Shown here one piece after another: positions 5,072 to 11,923 of a stretch of 11,923 nucleotides of DNA. Every line of letters begins with the position of its first letter. Within the stretch, counting starts at the first letter, position 1. The notes below the pieces were generated by a model. The model saw nothing but the letters and a program-made list of their open reading frames with translations. It was not told the origin of the DNA and ran no database searches. The position numbers and the translations under genes are program-made. The DNA is from Candidatus Zhuqueibacterota bacterium 4484_87 (lineage in GTDB: Bacteria > Zhuqueibacterota > Zhuqueibacteria > Thermofontimicrobiales > Thermofontimicrobiaceae), in the NCBI GenBank assembly GCA_002085355.1, contig NATN01000042.1, positions 1 to 11,923 on the forward strand, given 5' to 3'.

Positions 5072-7006
5072 TTACGGCTGTTTGGGGCTTCTTCTTAGCT
5101 GCTCAATTTTCTCCCGAGCCATATCAATACTATCGAGAATGAATTTATTGTACGGCTGTTCTTTTTGCAGATCTTCCCAAATCTTCAATGCTTCTTCATA
5201 TTTTCCGGCTCTAAACGCTAAAATCCCTTTCCAATAACGCTCTTTAACAGCGCCCGTCAATGGCTCCTTTCTCGCATTTGCGCGCGCTTTGGCATCAAAA
5301 AACGCCTTTTTCACATTCTCGTTATTCGGTTCGTAAGCAAGCGCTTTTTGAAAAGAATCCATCGCCTTTTTCCAGTCCTTCATGCGATAATAGCGGTAGC
5401 CTTGCTGGTACAGATCGTCAAAATTCAATCGCTTGTCATACTGGGTTACTTTCTGATCTATCAGCTCGATTTTAGTATTATCCGGATTCATACGCCGGGC
5501 CCTGTCCAGAACCTTAATAGCTGCGTAGTAATTTCCCGTTCTGGCGAGTTGATCTGCTCGATTGATAAGCGATAATAATTTTCTCTCCAAATCAGCTTTT
5601 GCTTTGGCAATGTTTTCTCTGGCTATCGGATTATCCGGTGCAATCTCCAGCATTTTCTGCCATTGTTCTATCGCCTTGTCGTATTCTTCCTTCTCAAAAT
5701 ATGCCAGCGCCTGCTGATGAAGTTGATTTAACCTGAGCTTTTGCTCCTCTTTTCTTTTATCTTCGGCTGTCTTTGCCTGTGCGATGCGCACTTGCTCTTC
5801 CAATTCCTGTCGGCTCTTCTGCTGCGCCAATTCCAGCAACTTTTCAGCCTCAGCAACCATCAAATCTTCCGGCATTGTATCTTTATATTTCACAACAAAA
5901 TTAAATTCACGAATAGCCCGGGCATAATCGCCGGCTTGCAGATATTGCTTTCCCTCTTTCATTGATTCGGCAATTCGCTGCTGTCGCTCCATGTAAAGTT
6001 CTTCAGTCACTCTCTCGCGAATTTCTTGCAGCCGTTTTTCTTCTGCAATTTTTAATTTTTCCTCTTTTGATTTTCCAAAGTGCACAGAAAACGAGATGCG
6101 ATGACTTGCCGATACTTCATTTTCCGCAAACTTACCATAAGAATAATCCAACTGAAACCGATTGAAAATTGCCCCGGCACCGAAAGAAAGTTGACTATTA
6201 TTCATGCCAAAACGGAGCATGGCTCTGTTTTGAAAAACATATTCCGTGCCAACATGAAATTTCATGGGCACATTTTCCCCTTGCTCCAAATCGAGGAATA
6301 CCGTTAACTGCGGTCCCCATTCTGTCATCAAAAATGGCTTTGCGACGCCAATTCTGAAATCGACCGGAATGATATCCGTTACTGTTCCCGCCTTCAGTCG
6401 CGGACCAATCAAATTCTGAATTATCATTCCGACACTTAATCCGCTGAGCAGCGAATGAGTAAATTCAGGACGATAAAGAACGCCAACATCTGCGCCAACC
6501 CCGGTCGCTGTATAACCAAGAATGTTCTGATGCTGCACTTTTAAATTGACTCCGACAGACATATTCCAGGGAATCTTTCTGCCGTAAGACATCAAAAACA
6601 GTTCTTCCGATGCTGTGCGAACGCCATTCTTCACATTTTGTTCATCAACATCATCAATGTCACCTAAACCATAACCAACAACTCCTATACCGAAAGTACC
6701 AATATTTATCGTGGGATGTACGTATCCCAGAAAATAGTAGTTTGTGCCGACAAGTAAATTTGTAAAAAACATCGATGCCTGTTGATATTGGATATGATCC
6801 AGTCCCGCCGGATTCCAGTAAATCGCCGATGCATCAAACGGCATGGCGACGTAGGCATTTCCCAGAGATAACGCTCTGGCGCCGACGCCGAGAGAAAAAT
6901 TTGACTGTACTCCGGCTGATCCGTCTTGTGCCATTGTCGGCAAAACCAATCCGAAAGCCAATGTAAAAATGATGACTGAACTGAAAAAAATTATTTTACG
7001 AGTCAT
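5072..7006 (-). CDS. PorV/PorQ-like (UPF0164 family) outer-membrane barrel fused to coiled coil and TPRs
   Basis: 644 residues, ATG start at 7006, with a weak GGGA seven nt upstream. Residues 1-26 are a signal peptide (lysine after MTR, a hydrophobic core to about residue 22, probable cleavage after PTMA). Residues 33-310 carry the family hallmark: SLGVGARALSLGNAYVA, then AIYWNPAGLD, followed by many alternating beta strands ending near HRISFSVHFG. Family members are usually about 300-400 residues. Here an extra 330 residues follow: a charged coiled coil (about 311-425, with one TPR near 347-375) and further TPR-like repeats near 431-460, 484-510, 533-562 and 591-618. The extension should face the periplasm. 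In Por (type IX) secretion, PorV carries C-terminal-signal substrates at the outer membrane. The giant protein encoded 15 nt upstream has a compatible C-terminal domain and is a candidate client. The family call is firm; client and export role are inferred. Confidence 0.88.
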   Translation of the reverse strand: MTRKIIFFSSVIIFTLAFGLVLPTMAQDGSAGVQSNFSLGVGARALSLGNAYVAMPFDASAIYWNPAGLDHIQYQQASMFFTNLLVGTNYYFLGYVHPTINIGTFGIGVVGYGLGDIDDVDEQNVKNGVRTASEELFLMSYGRKIPWNMSVGVNLKVQHQNILGYTATGVGADVGVLYRPEFTHSLLSGLSVGMIIQNLIGPRLKAGTVTDIIPVDFRIGVAKPFLMTEWGPQLTVFLDLEQGENVPMKFHVGTEYVFQNRAMLRFGMNNSQLSFGAGAIFNRFQLDYSYGKFAENEVSASHRISFSVHFGKSKEEKLKIAEEKRLQEIRERVTEELYMERQQRIAESMKEGKQYLQAGDYARAIREFNFVVKYKDTMPEDLMVAEAEKLLELAQQKSRQELEEQVRIAQAKTAEDKRKEEQKLRLNQLHQQALAYFEKEEYDKAIEQWQKMLEIAPDNPIARENIAKAKADLERKLLSLINRADQLARTGNYYAAIKVLDRARRMNPDNTKIELIDQKVTQYDKRLNFDDLYQQGYRYYRMKDWKKAMDSFQKALAYEPNNENVKKAFFDAKARANARKEPLTGAVKERYWKGILAFRAGKYEEALKIWEDLQKEQPYNKFILDSIDMAREKIEQLRRSPKQP

Positions 7007-7021
7007 TTTTTATTCCCAACT

Positions 7022-7336
7022 TTATTTCACAACAGCTATTTTGTGAATGGCTTCCTTTCCATCCCCTGTGGAAATTCGCGCCACATAAACGCCATTTAAA
7101 ACTCGTTTTCCGTTTCCGTTTCTTCCGTCCCAGGTGATATCTCCGTTGTGCAATCCCGCCTGCCCTTGTGGTTGCATTTCGGAATAACTCACTTTCCAGA
7201 CCAATTCGCCGATCAACGTGTAAATCTGAATAGTGACTCTCGTGTTTTGCGGAAGAAAATACACGAATTTGGTTTCTGGTCTTGTCGCAGATCCGAAAGG
7301 ATTCGGATAATTAGAAAATGACTTTTTCAAACTTGC
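7022..7336 (-). other. C-terminal FlgD-Ig/Por-secretion-type sorting domain
   Basis: Encodes residues 1520-1623 of the giant protein. Signatures in order are NYPNPFGSATRPETKFVYFL, VTIQIYTLIGELVW, ITWDGRNGNGKRVLNGVYVA and a terminal KIAVVK. This is the familiar YPNPF-(T/K)x-I/V-x-(Y/F) then WDGxxxxGxxxxxGxY layout seen at the end of many secreted proteins of FCB-group and Calditrichota-like bacteria, where it is linked with outer-membrane sorting. It supports surface localisation and the coupling to the adjacent PorV-like gene. Confidence 0.85.
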
Positions 7337-10300
7337 ATCAACCAAAACAGTGCTTTGTGACGCGATATTTAACACATCACCGGTTTCGCCGGCATCGGTT
7401 TGAATAATCGGCCGGATCCCTGAACCGGCAATATACATCGTTATTGCTCGCGTGGAGTCAATTGCCAAATGAAAATCTCCGACGGTAGTGTTACCTGCGA
7501 TATCCGCCACGAAGTCAATAATATTTTCCTCCCCTGGTTTTAAAGAATCCGGATTGGAAAAATTAAGGGTAATTGGATTTCCTGACGGAATATTGTTCAA
7601 ATTTACAAAAACGCGCTGGTGATTCAGTCCGTCCACCGCAGATAATCTTGTTAAAACGGAACTCGGGTTTTCTATGAGTTCATCAAACCTGTTTTTCAAT
7701 TTTAGTTTAACGCCAGAAAGGATCACATTGTTTGATAATCCATCCCCGGATACGTCAAATTTTAGTCTCAACAAAGTCACATTCGTTCCGCCTCGCGCTT
7801 GCGTATTTGCCCCAGCTTGTGGCAAGACAGAAATCGTCACGCTTTTTTCTTCCGTCGAAATTGGTATTGCTACGACTTTCGCGGAAATTGCATCTAACGC
7901 GACTGGCTCATTAGTGTTTTCGTCATCAGGTGGCGCTGTAAGTTCAATCAAAATATTCGCCGGATCCTGTTTAGTCATCGGTGCACGAACTTTCCATTCA
8001 ATGGATTGCTCCGCCTGTACTGTCTTTGTTCTGCTACCAAAAATTGTGTATTCTCGGTCTTGCGGCAAAGTGAGCGTCGCCGTGTAATTTCCGATCATTT
8101 GCGCCTCTCCGGAAGCCGTTAAATACACACCGATGGTAAATTCTTCTCCTGGAGAAACAATATTGTCCTGCGCGCTGGGAGGCGATAAAATTACTCCGTT
8201 AAGTTGAATTTCGGCCCGGTTCACAACATCTACTTCAATGCTGTCTGACGTCAAAGAAATAGGAACACCACTATTGCCGTCAGTTGTCTGAATGCTCAGC
8301 CAGATGGGTAGATTTTCTCCGCCTATTTCCGGCGCCCTGATGGTCCAACTTACCATTGCCTGTCCGCTTTGCGATTCCACCTGTTTCGGATTGGTCTCCG
8401 AAGTAGTGAATCCTTCGGGTAATTGTAATGTCACCGTCGGATTTGTCTGACAATTCTGCCAGTTCAGTTGGGCCTGAACGAGAAAATTTTGTCTTGTCGA
8501 TAAAATTTGATCGACCGCTCCCGACGGAGAAGTTATTCGAAAATCCGTGATATTCACGTTTCCGCTGGCGACGGTTTCAACATAGAAATCAAGCCTGCTT
8601 TGTCCGTTCCACAACTCTGCCGATGAATTTGTATTTTCATCTAAAGGAACAGCTTCCATGAAAATTGTCACCGGCCTTTTGCCTGTTTCCACACTGGGTG
8701 CTTTCAGACGCCAAACAACAGGAGCGTCCACAGCAAAATTCTTTATTAATGACTCAGTCGTCGTGATACCTGTCGAGCCAAAATTTACGCGCAATGCTGC
8801 CGGTCCAACAGCTCGCGCTTGATTTGCATTTTTGCTTTTTACCATTACACTTAAATCAAACTCCTGCCCTGCAGAAAGCGTCGATTGAGTCTGCGAAGGC
8901 CAGGACACCCATACATCATCAAAAACTAAAATAGCGTGAGGTACAACAACAACGGCAAAACTGTCGCTGAAAGTCTCTGTGTTGCCGTCTGTCTTACCAA
9001 CGATAATTGCTTTTATCCACTGTTGCTGGGTCATTGGTGCGTTGGGAGCGATGAGTTGCCACTGTGTTGCGTTGTTAGTTAGCCACTTTGTCGAATCTTC
9101 TCCGATGGAAAAACCAAAACCTGACGGCAGCGACAATGAAGCACGCACGCTATCCAGGTTTTCTGATACATTTAGTTTTAATTTCACAACAAAATTTTGT
9201 TCCGTGGATAATGTATCATCTATTGCGCCTGTCGGAGAAATAATCTGAAATTTTTCGACCTGAATGCTGGACGGAACTGTTTTTACAATCAAACTTTCAA
9301 AAGGATTTTGTACCTGTGCCGGCAACCGGGTGTTCAAATCTCTCGGAGGCTTGAATAGCACAATTCTAATTGTATCATTTTCTGATGCTTCCGGTGGAGG
9401 CTGAATTTCCCAACTTAACTCCTCTTCCACAATAAATCCGGTTGTGTCCACAGAGACGGTCGTTTCCCCCTTCACAATTCCATAGCCACCGGAAACATGA
9501 ACGAATAATTTCCCGCTTTCATCGACTTCCGCAGAGCCACTATTGGAAACTTTTATTTTTAGGTGTCCATTCTGCCCCGCTGTGAAAACAGGCTCGTAGC
9601 TAACAACGTCTATTTTCATATTTGCCGGGTTGTGCACTTTCAGCAGAGCCGTGGAATCGGAAGCTGCACCAATGATTGCAGGTAACTGACTTTCGTGGGC
9701 TTTTGCAGAAACAATACTCGCCGTAAAAATCACTTGCTCGCTTACCTCATCCGCGGAAAACCGTAACGTGGCGGTGGAATCCCCTGCCGGCTCGATGAAT
9801 TGTATCGTTTTTGTTTGATCCGCATAATCAGGGCTATCTGCAGAAATTTTCACCACAACGCTGTCCACTTGCTCTGCTCCACTATTGCGGATTTTAACAC
9901 GCACAAAAAATTCTTGTGCTACATTCACATGACCTACGCCAAAAGCATCGACATTCGGACATACGGGTTCTGTAACATCAACATAAATATCCGCCGATGG
10001 TTTTACATAAATATTCGTCGAATCCAACAACGAAAAATCCGTCGATGTATTTTTATATTTTCCAAAAAGATTCACTCTTATCGCAGCCAATCCGCCTTTG
10101 AAGCCGGTTTTGGAAACGCCAAAAACAAAACGATCACTTTCCCCGCCATTCAACAACAGACCACCGCTATTTTCCATATTATCGGGTAAAACAATGGTAT
10201 AATCATCCTGACTTTCGCCATCAATAAAAAACTGGATATCGGACATCTGGGGTTTATTGAAAACAATGCCAGCTTCTCCGCTATTAATCACATCAACGTA

Positions 10301-11923
10301 AAAATACCACATTGTGCGACTCAGAGCTTTAACAATGTCCTGTGAAACGTACACGCTTTCTACTTTCGCAATAGCTGGTAACTGTATTGTTGCCACAGTA
10401 GTCGAATCATCGCTTGGCAAAATAGTCGCCATTTCCTTTTCCAATGTATTTTCTGGAAGGATAGAATCAATTTTTGCTGTAAAAATTTCATCAAAAATTC
10501 TTTCTGAAAAAGCTCTAATATTAAAAAATACTGTATCAGATTTTCCCGACTGCAACGGCCCTGTTGTTTGATTCGGCAAAAGTATTGTTGATGTACTGTC
10601 ACTGGATAGGGAAAGATAAATCTGTTGTGCTGCATCTCCCTCTATATTTTTCAAAATTACAGAAACCGGAAACTGCTGATCAGTATCTACAAAAGGCGCA
10701 TTTATCGCTGCGTTTTCCACCGCTAAAATTTTGACAGCCGGCGGCAATTCAACAACGACTTGCGCAGTATCAATCGCCTCGACAAGACGATGGCTATTTA
10801 TTTCATTTGCAAAAATATGAACAAAAACATTGCGCGCTCCGGCCCTGGTGCCCGTAGTATCGACAGAAAAAAGCAAACTGTCAGAATCATTACTTTGTAA
10901 AACAAAATTCGTTGCCCCGGCGAAATGAATGGGTACGGTTATACTATAGTTCGTATCATTACCAAAAGAAATGAACTCGCCCAATTTTGTCGAATCCATC
11001 GCAATATCTCCGCCGCCATTATTGGTAATTCCAACTGTGATCGTCCAGGGCTGTGTTTGCCCGACTGTTACTTCATCTTGGGACAAATGGATGAAATCAA
11101 TCGAGATTTCAGCCTCTGACTGAACCGTGACGCCTGTCGCTGTTGATTTTACGATTTGGCCGCTGATTTTATCATTCAAATAGACCACACCTTCAACTGT
11201 TACAATTCCCAATGAAGTGCCGGTAGTATCCACTGTTATTGTTAAAGTATCCATTTCTCCGGCGCGCAAAGTGTCGTCGCTGCTGTGCAAAAACGCAGTT
11301 GGGCTGGCAACCCGATATTCATCGGAAATATCCTGGCCGCCCAGAGTAAAATTAACAGCGACACTGTCAAGCAGCAAATCAATTCCGCCGCGATTTTCCA
11401 CAATCATTTGCAAGAACCAATCTTCTGTTTGACCTCTTGTTACAGTAAATTGGCTCGCCTTGAAATCAATAATTTCCACATCGGAAGCCTGGTGTACCCA
11501 CCAGCCGTTAAATGCGGGTTCGAAAGATTGAAAATCGACATCCTCACCGGAATTCGCATCTGTTGCAGCAACTTCACCGGACAAAGCAACCGTATCGATG
11601 GTCGCATTTGCTCCGATGGCGACGGTATAGTTTAGCGTCGCTGCTGAATGTCCTTCAATTTGCTCCGAATTTGAAGGGAACGCAAATTGACCGTATTCAT
11701 TTGTCACGTCAAAATTATTACCTACTGCCCAGAAAAACAAACTGTCCGTCTGAATCAAAGCAGTCGCGTCACCGGTGTTTCGCACCGTTGCGCTCACGGT
11801 TGTGCTTGTCCCCTGGATCACTGTATCCACGTAAGCAGAAATATTTTCCAAAATCAAATTCGGCTCTGTTTGCACCAAAAAATCTCCAACCACGCTCGCC
11901 GAATCATCTCGAACCGTCTCTCC
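7022..11923 (-). CDS. Giant extracellular repeat protein with FlgD/Por-sorting-type C-terminal domain (5' end outside window)
   Basis: The frame is open from the right edge to the TAA at 7024-7022, 1633 residues visible; the N-terminus and any signal peptide are missing. Numbering here counts from the GTG at 11893, which is not the true start. The visible chain is a run of beta-sandwich repeats of about 110-125 residues, many with CARDB-like features such as VxNxG (NTGD, NRGG, NNGG, NSGE, NSGA, NSGS). Repeats 133-258, 259-383 and 507-632 share a D/K-TG motif followed by a strand; 384-506 and 633-756 resemble each other. From 757 to 1348 two domain types alternate B-A-B-A-B. A different beta domain (1349-1500) and a YPNPFG-bearing C-terminal domain (1520-1623) follow. 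Only two cysteines were seen (645, 1148). This suits a long stalk, adhesin or surface-layer protein. No enzymatic motif was recognised. Function beyond surface structure is unknown. Confidence 0.85.
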   Translation of the reverse strand, partial: GETVRDDSASVVGDFLVQTEPNLILENISAYVDTVIQGTSTTVSATVRNTGDATALIQTDSLFFWAVGNNFDVTNEYGQFAFPSNSEQIEGHSAATLNYTVAIGANATIDTVALSGEVAATDANSGEDVDFQSFEPAFNGWWVHQASDVEIIDFKASQFTVTRGQTEDWFLQMIVENRGGIDLLLDSVAVNFTLGGQDISDEYRVASPTAFLHSSDDTLRAGEMDTLTITVDTTGTSLGIVTVEGVVYLNDKISGQIVKSTATGVTVQSEAEISIDFIHLSQDEVTVGQTQPWTITVGITNNGGGDIAMDSTKLGEFISFGNDTNYSITVPIHFAGATNFVLQSNDSDSLLFSVDTTGTRAGARNVFVHIFANEINSHRLVEAIDTAQVVVELPPAVKILAVENAAINAPFVDTDQQFPVSVILKNIEGDAAQQIYLSLSSDSTSTILLPNQTTGPLQSGKSDTVFFNIRAFSERIFDEIFTAKIDSILPENTLEKEMATILPSDDSTTVATIQLPAIAKVESVYVSQDIVKALSRTMWYFYVDVINSGEAGIVFNKPQMSDIQFFIDGESQDDYTIVLPDNMENSGGLLLNGGESDRFVFGVSKTGFKGGLAAIRVNLFGKYKNTSTDFSLLDSTNIYVKPSADIYVDVTEPVCPNVDAFGVGHVNVAQEFFVRVKIRNSGAEQVDSVVVKISADSPDYADQTKTIQFIEPAGDSTATLRFSADEVSEQVIFTASIVSAKAHESQLPAIIGAASDSTALLKVHNPANMKIDVVSYEPVFTAGQNGHLKIKVSNSGSAEVDESGKLFVHVSGGYGIVKGETTVSVDTTGFIVEEELSWEIQPPPEASENDTIRIVLFKPPRDLNTRLPAQVQNPFESLIVKTVPSSIQVEKFQIISPTGAIDDTLSTEQNFVVKLKLNVSENLDSVRASLSLPSGFGFSIGEDSTKWLTNNATQWQLIAPNAPMTQQQWIKAIIVGKTDGNTETFSDSFAVVVVPHAILVFDDVWVSWPSQTQSTLSAGQEFDLSVMVKSKNANQARAVGPAALRVNFGSTGITTTESLIKNFAVDAPVVWRLKAPSVETGKRPVTIFMEAVPLDENTNSSAELWNGQSRLDFYVETVASGNVNITDFRITSPSGAVDQILSTRQNFLVQAQLNWQNCQTNPTVTLQLPEGFTTSETNPKQVESQSGQAMVSWTIRAPEIGGENLPIWLSIQTTDGNSGVPISLTSDSIEVDVVNRAEIQLNGVILSPPSAQDNIVSPGEEFTIGVYLTASGEAQMIGNYTATLTLPQDREYTIFGSRTKTVQAEQSIEWKVRAPMTKQDPANILIELTAPPDDENTNEPVALDAISAKVVAIPISTEEKSVTISVLPQAGANTQARGGTNVTLLRLKFDVSGDGLSNNVILSGVKLKLKNRFDELIENPSSVLTRLSAVDGLNHQRVFVNLNNIPSGNPITLNFSNPDSLKPGEENIIDFVADIAGNTTVGDFHLAIDSTRAITMYIAGSGIRPIIQTDAGETGDVLNIASQSTVLVDASLKKSFSNYPNPFGSATRPETKFVYFLPQNTRVTIQIYTLIGELVWKVSYSEMQPQGQAGLHNGDITWDGRNGNGKRVLNGVYVARISTGDGKEAIHKIAVVK
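7850..8563 (-). repeat. Two-domain protein repeat unit 2 (A-B) of the giant surface protein
   Basis: Encodes residues 1111-1348. It opens with FRITSPSGAVDQILSTRQNF and its second domain starts AEIQLNGVILSPPSAQDNIV. It ends with PPDDENTNEPVALD. It matches unit 1 domain by domain with a period of about 236-240 residues, which indicates duplication of the two-domain unit. Confidence 0.75.
8564..9268 (-). repeat. Two-domain protein repeat unit 1 (A-B) of the giant surface protein
   Basis: Encodes residues 876-1110. It opens with FQIISPTGAIDDTLSTEQNF and its second domain starts AILVFDDVWVSWPSQTQSTL. It ends with VPLDENTNSSAELW. The preceding domain (757-875) ends in a comparable FKPPRDLNTR stretch and is an extra B-type copy, so the visible order is B-A-B-A-B. 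Confidence 0.75.

Noticed and set aside
9188..9201. 14-bp perfect palindrome AACAAAATTTTGTT
   Set aside because: It lies inside coding sequence at a conserved repeat motif (QNFVV) and is AT-only in its core; chance and coding constraint explain it.
10360..10635. Minus-strand open frame overlapping the giant surface protein in another frame
   Set aside because: It lies fully inside the coding sequence of the giant protein, has no convincing ribosome-binding context, and its product has no recognisable features.
11891..11893. GTG as the true start of the giant surface protein
   Set aside because: The frame stays open upstream to the window edge. No signal peptide follows the GTG, although the protein must be exported. 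The visible sequence begins inside a repeat-like region, so the gene is truncated by the window.
1..11923. tRNA, rRNA, CRISPR array, integron or phage attachment site
   Set aside because: I found no cloverleaf-like sequence, no regularly spaced direct DNA repeats, and no integrase or attachment-like repeats on either strand.

Overview
The window looks like a piece of chromosome from a Gram-negative bacterium of the FCB group or a neighbouring lineage (Calditrichota, KSB1 or Marinimicrobia type). Two things point there. One is an outer-membrane protein of the PorV/PorQ-like (UPF0164) family. The other is a giant repetitive surface protein ending in a FlgD/Por-secretion-type C-terminal domain with the YPNPFG signature. 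This lineage call is an inference from protein families; no rRNA or other marker is present. All recognised genes lie on the minus strand, so transcription runs from right to left.

Region 11923-1229 reads as one co-oriented unit of three genes with gaps of 15 and 18 nt. It holds, in order: (i) a very large, 5'-truncated extracellular protein (at least 1633 residues) built of alternating Ig-like/CARDB-like beta-sandwich repeats and a C-terminal sorting-type domain; (ii) an outer-membrane PorV/PorQ-like barrel fused to a coiled coil and several TPRs; (iii) a 1274-residue membrane regulator. The regulator carries an RsbW-like serine-kinase domain, a transmembrane extracytoplasmic sensor, HAMP, an RsbU/SpoIIE-type PP2C phosphatase, two transposase-type helix-turn-helix segments, a roughly 330-residue acidic region and C-terminal TPRs.

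Region 1228-954 is an AT-rich spacer with a conspicuous GC-rich island at 1067-1124 and a near-consensus sigma-70-type promoter (TTGACT, 17 nt, TATATT) driving the next gene. Region 953-237 encodes a STAS-domain anti-anti-sigma-type protein with the phosphorylatable serine context SSAG, the obvious substrate for the kinase and phosphatase encoded upstream. It is followed by a short intrinsic terminator at 213-180. Positions 128-1 hold the start of another minus-strand gene with an N-terminal hydrophobic segment, cut by the window edge.

Together the window encodes a nearly complete partner-switching module. Its kinase and phosphatase are fused in one transmembrane protein, comparable in logic to Vibrio SypE/SypA, and the module sits next to a probable surface-protein export pair. 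The most unusual observation is that the C-terminal tail of the STAS protein (about residues 175-225) aligns without gaps to the second HTH of the phosphatase (about residues 723-773, 16 of 51 identical by hand count). Both partners therefore carry versions of the same transposase-like HTH module. No sigma factor or other downstream target is visible in the window.
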